This document shows, piece after piece, positions 25,452-34,310 of a stretch of 64,000 nt of DNA. The stretch's first letter is position 1. Every line of letters starts with the position of its first letter. The translations under genes and the position numbers were made by a program. The notes below the pieces were generated by a model. It was not told the DNA's origin. It searched no databases and was given only the letters and a program-made list of their open reading frames with translations. This DNA is from Sulfitobacter sp. DSM 110093 (GTDB lineage Bacteria; Pseudomonadota; Alphaproteobacteria; Rhodobacterales; Rhodobacteraceae), in contig NZ_CP085167.1 in assembly GCF_022788715.1 (NCBI RefSeq), positions 2,741,001-2,805,000 of the forward strand, read 5' to 3'.

Positions 25452-25955
25452 ATGATCAACCGCATACTCGAAGCGATCATCTCAGCCCTGCTGCTTGCGG
25501 CCGTCGGTGTGGCGTTTCTGGCGGTAATCTACCGCTATCTCCTCGACAACGCGCTCAGCTGGAGCTTTGAGGTTTCGCTGGCGCTGCTGACCTATATTAC
25601 CTTTTTAGGCAGCTATTTGGCGCTGCGCCGGGGTGCGCATTTGAAGGTCGATGTCCTCGTGCGCAAGCTGCCCTTCTGGGTGCAAGGCGTTCTTTACGTC
25701 GTCAACCAGGTACTCATCGGTGGCGTGGGCTGGATCATGGCTTGGTACGGTGGGCGGCAGGTTATCCGCTTTGCAGGCCAAACTACCAATGTGTTGGAAA
25801 TCTCCAGTAGCTGGCTCTACGCAGCGATCCCCATTGCAGGCGCGCTGATCTGCCTTGATGCGCTGATACAGATTGCCCGCAGCCTGCCGCGCATCCGTCA
25901 GGGGCTTGACCCCGACAGCCGCCAAGACGCCGACAACAGCCCTTTCGATCTTTGA
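25452..25955 (+). CDS. dctQ: TRAP transporter small permease (DctQ family)
   Basis: 167 residues with four hydrophobic helices. The segment LTYITFLGSYLALRRGAHLKVD is the DctQ hallmark. The ribosome site AGGAGATAGCC precedes ATG, 22 bp after dctP. It is the small membrane subunit that pairs with DctM. Confidence 0.92.
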   Translation: MINRILEAIISALLLAAVGVAFLAVIYRYLLDNALSWSFEVSLALLTYITFLGSYLALRRGAHLKVDVLVRKLPFWVQGVLYVVNQVLIGGVGWIMAWYGGRQVIRFAGQTTNVLEISSSWLYAAIPIAGALICLDALIQIARSLPRIRQGLDPDSRQDADNSPFDL

Positions 25956-25972
25956 CCCGAGGATAATTGACC

Positions 25973-27253
25973 ATGGAACTGCTTTTAATCCTCTGCATCC
26001 TGTTGGGGTTGATCGGCATCGGCCTGCCCATCGCATTTGCGTTGGTTTGCATCGCCATCGGCATCTTCTGGATGGGAGACATCGACCAGTTGATCGTCGC
26101 CCAGCGTCTTTACCGCGGGGTGCAAAGTTTCCCATTGCTTGCGGTGCCCCTTTTCATCCTTGCCGGTCAAATCATGAGCCGTTCTGGCATCTCTGGTCAT
26201 CTAATCGAATTTGCTAAGACCCTCGTTGGTCAAATGCGCGGCGGGCTGGCGGCGGTTAATGTTGTCACCTCAATGTTCTTTGCTGGGATGAGCGGCACCT
26301 CAATGTCCGACACTGCCGCCGTGGGCGGGATGATCATCGACCCGATGATTAAGCGCGGCTACAGCCGCCCCTTCACCGCGGCCGTAACTGCCGCCTCGTC
26401 CACCATTGGTATCATCATTCCGCCCAGCGTGCCCATGGTCATTCTGGGGGCCTATCTTGGCATCTCCACTGGCGCGCTTTTTGCTGCGGGGCTGATGGCG
26501 GGCGTGCTGCTGGGCGTGGCTCTGATCATTGTAGCATGGATCATCTCGGTGCGCGAAGGCTACCCAGTTGAGGCACCTTTCAGCGGCAAACGCATGGTGG
26601 TTGCCTTTGGCAAAGCGCTTCCCGCGCTGCTAATGCCGACCATCATCCTTGGGGGCATTCTGGGGGGTATCTTTACCCCGACTGAAGCCTCTGCCGTGGC
26701 TGTTGTTTATGGCATCTTTGTTGGCATGTTCTACTACCGTACCCTCAAGCTGCGTGTACTCTATCAAACCTTCTGCGAAGCCGCAGTTCTATCCGGCGCA
26801 GTGATGCTGGTGACTGCAACTGCGCATGTCATGGGCTTTGCCTTCACGTTTGAACAATTGGCTGACAGCATTCTCGCGCCGCTCGCACAGATGGACATGT
26901 CACCCATTCTGTTCCTCATCATGCTGAGCGCGATCATGATCATCGCGGGCACCTTTTTGGACGGGATTGCGATGATCTTCATCATCGTGCCACTGTTCCT
27001 TCCCGCTGTAAAACTACTGGGGATTGACCCAATCCACTTTGGCATGGTCGTTGTCCTTTGCTGGGGCATCGGCCAACAGACGCCGCCAGTTGGGGCCGCG
27101 CTGTTTATCACCAGCGTCATCGCGAAGGTCGATATCTTGACCCTAACCCGGGCGAACCTGCCCTTTATCGCGGTGATGTTCCTTGTTCTGGGTGCCGTGA
27201 TCGCCTTCCCCGATCAACTTGTGCTGCTGATCCCGCGCGCGCTCGGACTCTAA
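25973..27253 (+). CDS. dctM: TRAP transporter large permease (DctM family)
   Basis: About 426 residues with twelve or so helices. Family motifs include FPLLAVPLFILAGQIMSRSG, MFFAGMSGTSMSDTAAVG, GIIIPPSVPMVILGA, LGGIFTPTEASAVAVVYG and, near the end, CWGIGQQTPPVGAALF. It carries sodium-coupled transport. ATG 25973 (GAGGATAATTGACC before it) is chosen over TTG 25967. Confidence 0.94.
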   Translation: MELLLILCILLGLIGIGLPIAFALVCIAIGIFWMGDIDQLIVAQRLYRGVQSFPLLAVPLFILAGQIMSRSGISGHLIEFAKTLVGQMRGGLAAVNVVTSMFFAGMSGTSMSDTAAVGGMIIDPMIKRGYSRPFTAAVTAASSTIGIIIPPSVPMVILGAYLGISTGALFAAGLMAGVLLGVALIIVAWIISVREGYPVEAPFSGKRMVVAFGKALPALLMPTIILGGILGGIFTPTEASAVAVVYGIFVGMFYYRTLKLRVLYQTFCEAAVLSGAVMLVTATAHVMGFAFTFEQLADSILAPLAQMDMSPILFLIMLSAIMIIAGTFLDGIAMIFIIVPLFLPAVKLLGIDPIHFGMVVVLCWGIGQQTPPVGAALFITSVIAKVDILTLTRANLPFIAVMFLVLGAVIAFPDQLVLLIPRALGL

Positions 27254-27297
27254 CACTTTTTCACTTTTCAAGAAAAACCACAGGAGGACTCTGTCCA

Positions 27298-28314
27298 ATG
27301 ATGACCAATAACCGTTTCGTCGATGTGATCTATACACATACCGATGGTGAACCCACCTGCATCATCCATGGGGGCATCCCCTATCCCCACGGGCTGAGCG
27401 TCACCGAAAAACGTCAGTTTATCCGAGACAACTATAACTTTGTGCGAACCGCCCTTCTGCGTGAGCCACGTGGCCACCACGATATGGTCGGCGTCTTCGT
27501 CACGCCCCCATCCAGCCCCGACTATGATGCCGGTATGCTTTGGTGCGACGGCGATGACTTCATGGAGATGTGTGGTCACGGCACAATCGCACTGTCCATG
27601 GCACTTGTCTCTCACGGGCTGGTGCATGACGCGGGCGGCGATGTGACGAAAATCCGTTTTGAAACACCGGCGGGTGACGTGACCTCTGAAGTTGGCCGCG
27701 AAAACGGTCAAATCGCTTGGACCAAATTCCAAAACGTTCCTGCCTTTGTTCTGGAACAAGATGTGCCGATCACCCTGCCGGGCTATGGCGAATTGAAGGC
27801 TGACATCACCTTTGGTGGCAACTTCTTTGCTGTCGTTAAATGGCCAGACGGGGAACGCCCGATCGGCCCCCAGAACGGCAAGCTGCTGTCTGAGATGGGT
27901 GTAATGGTGAAAGATCAGATCAACGCCAAGATGAAGATTCAGCACCCGACTGAGAAGCATATTCAGGGACTGAACTTCACTACCTTCTGGCAAGAGCCTG
28001 ACCACGCGGACAGCCTTTACCGCAACGTGCATGTCTTCAGCGACGGTAAGCTTGATCGCTCGCCCGGCGGCACAGGCACTTCGATGATGATGGCAATGTT
28101 CGAAGCGCGTGGGCAGATGAAGATCGGTCAAACCATCAAATCCGAAGGCCTGCTGGGACAGGGGCGCTTTGAAGGCCAGCTTTTGGGCGAAACCATGCTG
28201 GGGAACCAACGCGCCGTAATCCCTACGGTTAAGGGCACTGCCAAAGTTATCGGCTATGCCAAATGGTTGATCGATGAAACCGACCCTGTCGGCCGCGGTT
28301 TTACCATCACCTAA
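27298..28314 (+). CDS. Proline racemase/hydroxyproline epimerase-family protein with atypical second active-site residue
   Basis: 338 residues, the family length. The N-terminus (DVIYTHTDGEPTCIIHGGIP) and the first active-site motif MCGHGTIA (catalytic Cys) are typical. The second motif reads DRSPGGTGTS, with Gly where proline racemase and 4-hydroxyproline epimerase have Cys and trans-3-hydroxyproline dehydratase has Thr. CAGGAGGACT lies upstream of tandem ATGs at 27298/27301. It is the last gene of the TRAP operon, so its substrate is probably the imported compound. A one-acid mechanism or a non-racemase reaction must be considered. Confidence 0.88.
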   Translation: MMTNNRFVDVIYTHTDGEPTCIIHGGIPYPHGLSVTEKRQFIRDNYNFVRTALLREPRGHHDMVGVFVTPPSSPDYDAGMLWCDGDDFMEMCGHGTIALSMALVSHGLVHDAGGDVTKIRFETPAGDVTSEVGRENGQIAWTKFQNVPAFVLEQDVPITLPGYGELKADITFGGNFFAVVKWPDGERPIGPQNGKLLSEMGVMVKDQINAKMKIQHPTEKHIQGLNFTTFWQEPDHADSLYRNVHVFSDGKLDRSPGGTGTSMMMAMFEARGQMKIGQTIKSEGLLGQGRFEGQLLGETMLGNQRAVIPTVKGTAKVIGYAKWLIDETDPVGRGFTIT

Positions 28315-28333
28315 AGGCATAGTCGTGACGGTT

Positions 28334-28358
28334 GGCCGCCGCAGCTTACGTGGCGGCC
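28334..28358 (+). terminator. Hairpin after the racemase-family gene
   Basis: GGCCGCC and GGCGGCC form a 7-bp stem 19 bases after the stop codon, with no T-run. It probably ends the TRAP operon transcript. Confidence 0.45.
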
Positions 28359-28469
28359 TACTGTTTCATAGCGTGTGGGAAAGTCTCCATACTCGCCATG
28401 AGATTTACGTCACTTCACAGATAGTTGCGCAACACATTCGGCGCAGAGCCGCCTCTCGCCAATGTGTCC

Positions 28470-28525
28470 GATGCCGCACCGCAGCTTCCCCAGACCGGCC
28501 ATCCGTGCGCCGCGCAGCATTTTGC
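28470..28525. repeat. Dispersed intergenic repeat, copy 2 (short)
   Basis: ATGCCGCACCGCAGCTTCCC, then CAGACCGGCCAT and CGCGCAGCATTTTG match the copies at 29532 and 32300. It lies in the 308-bp gap between two converging genes. Confidence 0.5.
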
Positions 28526-28622
28526 CGTCGGAATCGTCAGTCAGTGGGACAGGCCATCGCTGCGCATACACCCATGTCCGGTTAGGTGAAGCATTCAACA
28601 TACGGACGGTTTTGAACGGTGT

Positions 28623-29321
28623 TCAGGAGCGGTGTGCTCTAAGAGTTTCTGGCACTGCGATGAGCAGCAAGAGGGCTGCGGCGAGCGCAAATACCCAATT
28701 CCCGAAAATCTGAAAAGACAGCGCACCACAAAAACCGCCGAAGGCAAAACTGGCGAGGGTCAAGCCGTGCAGCCGGAGATTTGACGCGGCGTCTGACCTT
28801 GATCTCTCACCCCCGACAAGCGCCGCCAGCCCGATGCCAATATCAGTTGCCATTCCAGACACATGGGTGGTGCGGACGCGCGCCCGTGAAATCATCGTCG
28901 TTACCGCGTTTTGAAGGCCCATAACGAAGCTGAGGACAATGACCAGAAATGTCTCTGTTTCAGCGGCCGATGACATGGCAAGTGCAGTGCCGAACAGAAG
29001 AAGAATGATGGCCTCGCCAGCAATTGCCAAAGCGTAGACCGAAGGGAGCTGTCGTTTGCGTCCGGCCTGGATGGCAAGAGCGGCTATGCTTGCACCACAG
29101 ATGAAGGCAACGACCAGCCCCAAGAAGGAAAGTGCCAGCGGGATCGCGCCATTCGCGATGTGCTCGGCAAATTCCGAGATGTTTCCTGTCATGTTTGCCG
29201 TGAATGATCCGGCAATAAGGAACCCGACGGCGTTCAAGGCACCAGCAATTGAAGAAAGTAACCCCGCCAGAACCAGATCAATATTTGAGGTGCGGGCATC
29301 GCCAACATTGATGAGCATCAT
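28623..29321 (-). CDS. YoaK/DUF1275-family membrane protein
   Basis: About 232 residues with six hydrophobic helices. Family strings: [23 protein letters not shown] near the N-terminus and [14 protein letters not shown], then [15 protein letters not shown] in the middle. The function is unknown. It stands alone. Confidence 0.88.
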   Translation of the reverse strand: MMLINVGDARTSNIDLVLAGLLSSIAGALNAVGFLIAGSFTANMTGNISEFAEHIANGAIPLALSFLGLVVAFICGASIAALAIQAGRKRQLPSVYALAIAGEAIILLLFGTALAMSSAAETETFLVIVLSFVMGLQNAVTTMISRARVRTTHVSGMATDIGIGLAALVGGERSRSDAASNLRLHGLTLASFAFGGFCGALSFQIFGNWVFALAAALLLLIAVPETLRAHRS

Positions 29322-29531
29322 AATTCCAAAAGGTTAGGCTCTTAGAATGCCATTCCACCCGTATCCATGCAACTGTCGGTCAAGACTGAAAATTTCGCCG
29401 TATGACTGTAGCACGTCAGCGAGTGGAAGAACTTAGATCAATGCGGCGCTCCGCACAACAGCATGATCTTTGCGCCTCAGCCCCTTATCACTCGATACGG
29501 GCGGCCCAAAGCGGCCTTCCATCCAGCACGC

Positions 29532-29590
29532 CGATGCCGCGCCGCAGCTTCCCCAGACTGGCCATTCGTCCATGGCGCGGCATTTTCGGA
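29532..29590. repeat. Dispersed intergenic repeat, copy 3
   Basis: GATGCCGCGCCGCAGCTTCC, CAGACTGGCCATTCG and GCGCGGCATTTTCGGAGGAT match copies at 28470 and 47803. The 29322-29943 gap holds this repeat, a terminator at 29804 and no gene. Confidence 0.55.
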
Positions 29591-29803
29591 GGATGAAGGT
29601 CGACAGAGCAGGCATAGCTGCGGTTTGTTGACTTCGCAGCAGTGACGGCCTTCTGAAGCTGCGTGGTGATCGAAGACCAGCCCGCCTAAGTTTCCGCTTG
29701 TTCGGCGTCACGCTTCGGCGATTTAGAACACTGCGCGCAATTGAAGATATCGAGATTCGTCTTCTGGCGCGTGTACGTCGAAAATTTTTGTTGATGCCAG
29801 AAA

Positions 29804-29843
29804 ACCCCTCGCGACAGCATCATATTGTACCATCGTGAGGGGT
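29804..29843 (-). terminator. Strong rho-independent terminator
   Basis: ACCCCTCGCGA pairs with TCGTGAGGGGT in an 11-bp stem with one G-U pair and an 18-base loop. Read on the minus strand, the stem is followed by TTTT. It lies 100 bp downstream of the small transporter-subunit gene and would end the symporter operon. Confidence 0.75.
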
Positions 29844-29943
29844 AACGAGGCTAAGAAAGAAACCTTGCAGATTTAGGAGCGGCGCACCTTCTTGATAGCT
29901 GCTGCGGGCTTAGAGGGAAGGGCCGCAGAGCCGAAGAAAAGTG

Positions 29944-30075
29944 CTATATAATGCTTTTCCCATCGCGGCTGGCTTTGCGCCACTCCTTCCAAAAGGCACG
30001 CAGCAAGAAGAATAGCACGGCCGCAACAATGACCGGAAAAATCAGTACATAGATCGTCAGAAAAGTCGGAGACAT
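29944..30075 (-). CDS. 43-residue small subunit of the sodium:solute symporter
   Basis: A 43-residue membrane protein directly downstream of the symporter gene: MSPTFLTIYVLIFPVIVAAV, then LFFLLRAFWKEWRKASRDGK. It has one hydrophobic helix and a basic cytoplasmic tail. The ribosome site AAGGAAGACCA precedes ATG 30075, and the gap to the symporter stop is 14 bp. Such tiny partners of SSS-type transporters are known in proteobacteria and are often missed by gene finders. Its role in transport is not established here. Confidence 0.75.
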   Translation of the reverse strand: MSPTFLTIYVLIFPVIVAAVLFFLLRAFWKEWRKASRDGKSII

Positions 30076-30089
30076 TGGTCTTCCTTTCG

Positions 30090-31730
30090 TTAAACGGTGG
30101 GTGTTGCGGTGTCGAAATTACCGGTCTTGGCACTGATGCGGTCGAAATCGAACCGCTCACGTCCGGACCAGGACAGTGCCACACAAAGGATCATGCTGAC
30201 GGCGTAAGCCAAGAGCGACGCGGTCAACACCGGGTATTGGTGCAAAAAACCGACCCCAAAGGGAAGTACCACTATGGATGCGATCAACCCGGCCGCGATG
30301 CCGGCGGTACGACCGAGGAAGCCAAAAATCATCAGTCCCGCAATCACACCGACACCAATGACGGCCAGAAGGTCTGTTGCAAATGCCGTTGCCCCCTCCA
30401 ATGCGATCCAGCCAAAGCGAACAGGGAAGAAGGCTGCGAGTGCCGCAATAACTGAGATGGAGAAAGCCTTGTTTGTGACTTTATCCCAATAAAAGCTGGC
30501 GATCACAGGAAAAACCAATGCCCCCCAAATCGCGCCAACCAATACTAAAAGCTCCAGAATGTTGAACTTGCTTGAAGCAAAGAACAGCGCAGCAAGCGTT
30601 GCCGTGATCATAGTAATTCGGCCCACCAACAGCAAAAGCCGTGGGTTTGCATTGCCATTTTGCGCTATATTACGCCCATAGATATCGGTCATCACGATCG
30701 AAGACATCGCTGCCAGATCCGAGTCCGCAGTGGATGCAAGTGAGCCAATGACCATCACAAAAAAGACGCACAGCAGCACCGGGCCAAGATACATGGATGC
30801 AAGCTGCGGGATCAGGTTGTTGGTATCGCCGTCCATCGGCTCAACCCCGAGATAAAGTGCCAGCACACCAAGGATACCGACACCGATCACAGTGGCCCCA
30901 TAGCCGATTGTCGCGGTCACAAAGGTCTGGCGGATTTTGTCTTCCCTCACCGCAAAAAGACGCTGGGCGATAGTCTGGTTGCCGATGGCATATGCCAGAA
31001 CCGCCGCGATGTAGGGCGCGCCTTGGTTGAAGAATGCGTCAGAGGAAAAGAAGCTCTGCTGCGAGGGCGTGAGGTTGACCGCACCGGTTGAGAAAATCTC
31101 AGGCCCGCCTGCCGCGAAAAACACTGCTGGAACGATGATAACAACAGCGCCTAACATGGCGCAGACTTGAATGAAGTCGGTCAGGATCGAAGCCCGCACC
31201 CCGGACCATAGCGTATAGAGCAGCACACCGGTGCCGATCATTAAAATACCTGCGCTAAAGGAAACGGGCGAGAGCATTGCAATCAGCGCACCACCTGCGA
31301 TGAAGTTGGACGTAAGGCTCAACAGGCTGCCCAGCAAATTGGACCCCGCAAGTATCAACTGGCTGGATCGGCCGTGGCGCGCGTGCAGAATTTCAGCCAG
31401 AGTATGCGCGTTTGGCGCGATACTGCGAATACGGCGCCCGAAAGGATAGATGAAAAGGATCATCAGCGCACCCCAGAGACCATAGTGGATAGGTCCCGAG
31501 ATGCCATATGTGTAGCCTGACGTGGCCGAGGCATAAAGCGATGCGGCCCAGATCCAGGTGGCAGTCATAGAGGCCGCGGAGATGCCGAAACCAACCTCAT
31601 TGCCCGCAGTCATGTAGTTATCAGCGTTCTCACGCTTGCGCCCAATGGTAAGCGATAAAAGAAATGTTCCGCCGAAGAAAAAGAGGATCAGAAAGAGTAT
31701 AAGCGGTGTTCCAAGGGTGTTGAGTTGCAT
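30090..31730 (-). CDS. Sodium:solute symporter (SSS family)
   Basis: 546 residues with about thirteen helices. Features of the SSS fold: ADNYMTAGNEVGFGISAASM at the start with TATWIWAASLYAS, the GPIHYGLWGA loop, and GSLASTADSDLAAMSSIVMTD in the sodium-binding region. AAGGACTT precedes ATG. The substrate is unknown. It forms a two-gene operon with the 43-residue protein. Confidence 0.9.
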   Translation of the reverse strand: MQLNTLGTPLILFLILFFFGGTFLLSLTIGRKRENADNYMTAGNEVGFGISAASMTATWIWAASLYASATSGYTYGISGPIHYGLWGALMILFIYPFGRRIRSIAPNAHTLAEILHARHGRSSQLILAGSNLLGSLLSLTSNFIAGGALIAMLSPVSFSAGILMIGTGVLLYTLWSGVRASILTDFIQVCAMLGAVVIIVPAVFFAAGGPEIFSTGAVNLTPSQQSFFSSDAFFNQGAPYIAAVLAYAIGNQTIAQRLFAVREDKIRQTFVTATIGYGATVIGVGILGVLALYLGVEPMDGDTNNLIPQLASMYLGPVLLCVFFVMVIGSLASTADSDLAAMSSIVMTDIYGRNIAQNGNANPRLLLLVGRITMITATLAALFFASSKFNILELLVLVGAIWGALVFPVIASFYWDKVTNKAFSISVIAALAAFFPVRFGWIALEGATAFATDLLAVIGVGVIAGLMIFGFLGRTAGIAAGLIASIVVLPFGVGFLHQYPVLTASLLAYAVSMILCVALSWSGRERFDFDRISAKTGNFDTATPTV

Positions 31731-32497
31731 AAGTCCTTGCCATGTTGTTGTCGCAAGCGGTCACCGGCGTTGCCGAGCACGACATCGCTTAAGGTATTGC
31801 CACGGGCCGCGGCTTGTTCGGGGTCGGTGCTTTCGACACCTCCGTGCTGCTTGGATGGCGGCACGGCGCGCGTAGGGAGTTGCGCTCATCTCAGCCTCCA
31901 CTGGGCGAGATCGGACGCTTCTTAACCTGTACACTTTCGGGATACAAACCGGTTAACTGACCACCCTTATCGGGAAAAAAAGGCCGCGCGGGCAATGCTG
32001 TGCTTATTGTCCATCATACCGATCCTCGCACCGTAACCAATAACGGGGAGCCTGCTGGGCGACACAGATGCCAATGCTCAGCTACGAGATCACAGAAGGC
32101 AGCTCGTATTGGCCGCACAACCGTAGTTGCACTCGATTTAGATCAGACCTTTAGTTCCCGTGCAGAGAAAGTCCGGTATCCGTCCTTTCTCCAAGAGGTC
32201 TTCTCAACTGAAACGGAAACTGTGCGTCCGCAGCGAACGGCAACAAAGTCCGCACAGCAGACCTCAGTGCGCGACGCAGCGAATGACCGCAATCCACCCA
32301 AGGTGTCAGTCGACACGAACGGCCCTAACCGGACATTGACCGGCCCCGACGATGCCGCGTCGCAGCTTTCCTAAAGCGGCCATTGGCAATGGAACGCAGC
32401 ATTTTAATGGGGCGGTGACTGCTAAGCGGACCTTGGAGACCTTCGGTGCAAGTGCGCGAATGTCGGGTTCAATGAACCCGTTTAACAAACAGCGATT
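31731..32497. other. Intergenic region with a dispersed repeat
   Basis: 767 bp without a convincing gene. It carries a repeat copy at 32300-32408 and low-quality open frames only. The promoter of the symporter operon should lie at its left part. Confidence 0.5.
32300..32408. repeat. Dispersed intergenic repeat, copy 4 (best full-length)
   Basis: AGTCGACACGAACGGCCC, CCGGACATTGACC, GATGCCGCGTCGCAGCTTTC, AAGCGGCCATTGGCAATGG and AACGCAGCATTTTAA define the unit of about 110 bp. Copies at 19140, 47803 and 62219 share the order of these blocks. Confidence 0.65.
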
Positions 32498-32962
32498 TTA
32501 AGGAGCCTGTATTTTAGGTGATAGACCGGGCATCCGGTTGCGCAAAAGTGACGACTTGACGATTGATGTATGCGTTTCGGCTCGCTCATGAAGCGGCAGC
32601 AGGACATCGTCAAGTTCCGCGACGCTCACCAAGGCTAAGCGAGCGATGAAGCAGTCGTCACCGGTCACTCGGTCACAGGATGTAAAACGTGGCTCATTCT
32701 GGATTATCTGCTCGACGTTATGAAGCTGTCTTGAACGTGGTTTGATACGGACAATGGCCTCCAGCGTATAGCCAAGGGCCTTTGCATCTACACATACCGT
32801 AAACCCCTCGACCACCCCATCCGATTGTAAGCGCCGCAAGCGCTCACCGACTGCTGGTCCAGAGAGACCGACGCCTTTTCCAATTTCGGCCAAGCTCGCT
32901 CGTCCGTCATGTTCAAAGGGGGAGATGATTCCCCGGTCAATTTCATCAATAGCTTTCGTCAT
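32498..32962 (-). CDS. Lrp/AsnC-family transcriptional regulator
   Basis: 154 residues. An AsnC-type HTH (SLAEIGKGVGLSGPAVGERL) is followed by a RAM/Lrp effector domain (EAIVRIKPRSRQLHNVEQII and VTGDDCFIARL). It is divergent from the PhzF-like gene with 126 bp between starts, so it probably senses an amino acid and controls that gene. Confidence 0.9.
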   Translation of the reverse strand: MTKAIDEIDRGIISPFEHDGRASLAEIGKGVGLSGPAVGERLRRLQSDGVVEGFTVCVDAKALGYTLEAIVRIKPRSRQLHNVEQIIQNEPRFTSCDRVTGDDCFIARLALVSVAELDDVLLPLHERAETHTSIVKSSLLRNRMPGLSPKIQAP

Positions 32963-33088
32963 AGTGGTTGAATACGCTAATAGACTGCCGATGTGATCGC
33001 ATAATGCTGATAATACTTACGGTATCGCCGGGACGTCATGGGTTGGGAACATGCATATTCTGACCATAACCAAAATGGAGAACCAAAC

Positions 33089-33934
33089 ATGAATATTCAG
33101 CGCATTGCAGCCTTCAGTGCTAACGGCAAAGGCGGCAACCCTGCCGGGGTCGTTCTGCTCGACAACGCCGCACCCGAAGCGGATATGCAAAAGGTGGCAG
33201 CCGAGGTCGGATACTCTGAAACAGTCTTTGCCGTTCCCGTAGAAGGGACAGATCGGTCGTGGCGCGTCCGTTATTTTTCGCCAGAGTCGGAAGTATCGTT
33301 CTGTGGGCACGCGACCATTGCGCTCGGGGCCGCCCTTGGACAGCGCAATGGTCCGGGAACCTATAATCTGGATTTGAACAACGCTTCGATCACGGTCGAT
33401 GCTGCGACATCGGCTGAAGGCATGGCGGCAATGCTGGCGTCGCCGCCAACCGAAAGCCGTGCGATAACTGACGATGAGTCAATGAATGCGATGGCACTGC
33501 TTGGCCTGACCTCGGACGATTTGGACATGCGCCTGCCACCAGCGCACATTCATGGCGGTGCCGATCACTTGGTGTTTGCGCTTCGTGATCGCGCCCGGCT
33601 AACCGCAATGGCTTACGATCTTGATGAGGGGCGGGACATGATGCGGCGGCACAAACTCGTGACAATCATGCTCGTTCACATCGAGGGGGATCGCGCCTTT
33701 TCAGTCCGCAATGCATTTGCATCCGGGGGTGTTTTGGAAGACCCCGCTACTGGCGCAGCGGCAGCGGCATTTGCCGGTTATCTGCGGGATCGCAAGTGGC
33801 CACATGGCGGGCAATTCACGATCCGGCAGGGCGAAGATATGGGAGCGCCGTCAATCATCGAGGTTGAGTTTGACAGTGAGGTCGGATCGTCGATCCGTGT
33901 CTCGGGCAACGCACACTCGATGCAGCCAGCTTAG
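33089..33934 (+). CDS. PhzF-family isomerase-like protein
   Basis: About 281 residues. It has GKGGNPAGVVLLDNA, the conserved Glu in VGYSETVFAVP, CGHATIALGAAL and, in the C-terminal half, EDPATGAAAAAFAGYL. The fold is related to diaminopimelate epimerase and proline racemase but uses an acid instead of Cys pairs. ATG 33089 follows ATGGAGAACC. Its control by the divergent Lrp gene suggests an amino-acid-derived substrate. Confidence 0.9.
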   Translation: MNIQRIAAFSANGKGGNPAGVVLLDNAAPEADMQKVAAEVGYSETVFAVPVEGTDRSWRVRYFSPESEVSFCGHATIALGAALGQRNGPGTYNLDLNNASITVDAATSAEGMAAMLASPPTESRAITDDESMNAMALLGLTSDDLDMRLPPAHIHGGADHLVFALRDRARLTAMAYDLDEGRDMMRRHKLVTIMLVHIEGDRAFSVRNAFASGGVLEDPATGAAAAAFAGYLRDRKWPHGGQFTIRQGEDMGAPSIIEVEFDSEVGSSIRVSGNAHSMQPA

Positions 33935-34310
33935 TAGTTATCTGCGCAACGCGCCGCTGCGTGTTGCGTGACGACCATGGAGAGTGCAAAAAATACATTT
34001 AGTAAGATTTTCTATCGTTTTTCCTATTTTCTATAAAAAGTAGTGTGATGATCTGGCCGTGGTTTGCGATGTTATGCAATAACAAGGTCAGAAGTTTTGG
34101 CGATTATGCATTTTATGTGTCGTCCCCCCCCGTAGCTTTCCGACCCTCCTGCATCTCGCACAATGCGCAGAAAACCACTCCGGTAGCTCACGACTGGTGC
34201 TTGTATGGCCTTGCTTCGCCGATATATGGTACCGTTCAGCTGCACCGCAGTAGTAGGTAATCTAGGAAAGCAGGCGCTGCTCATGATGAGCCGCGCCTCT
34301 TCAATATTTT
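33935..34310. other. AT-richer intergenic region
   Basis: No gene seen. The part around 33985-34045 is notably AT-rich for this window. It lies between two converging genes. Confidence 0.4.

Noticed and set aside
27268..28320. Minus-strand open frame of 350 codons
   Set aside because: Complete shadow of the racemase-family gene on the other strand, caused by high GC content and codon bias.
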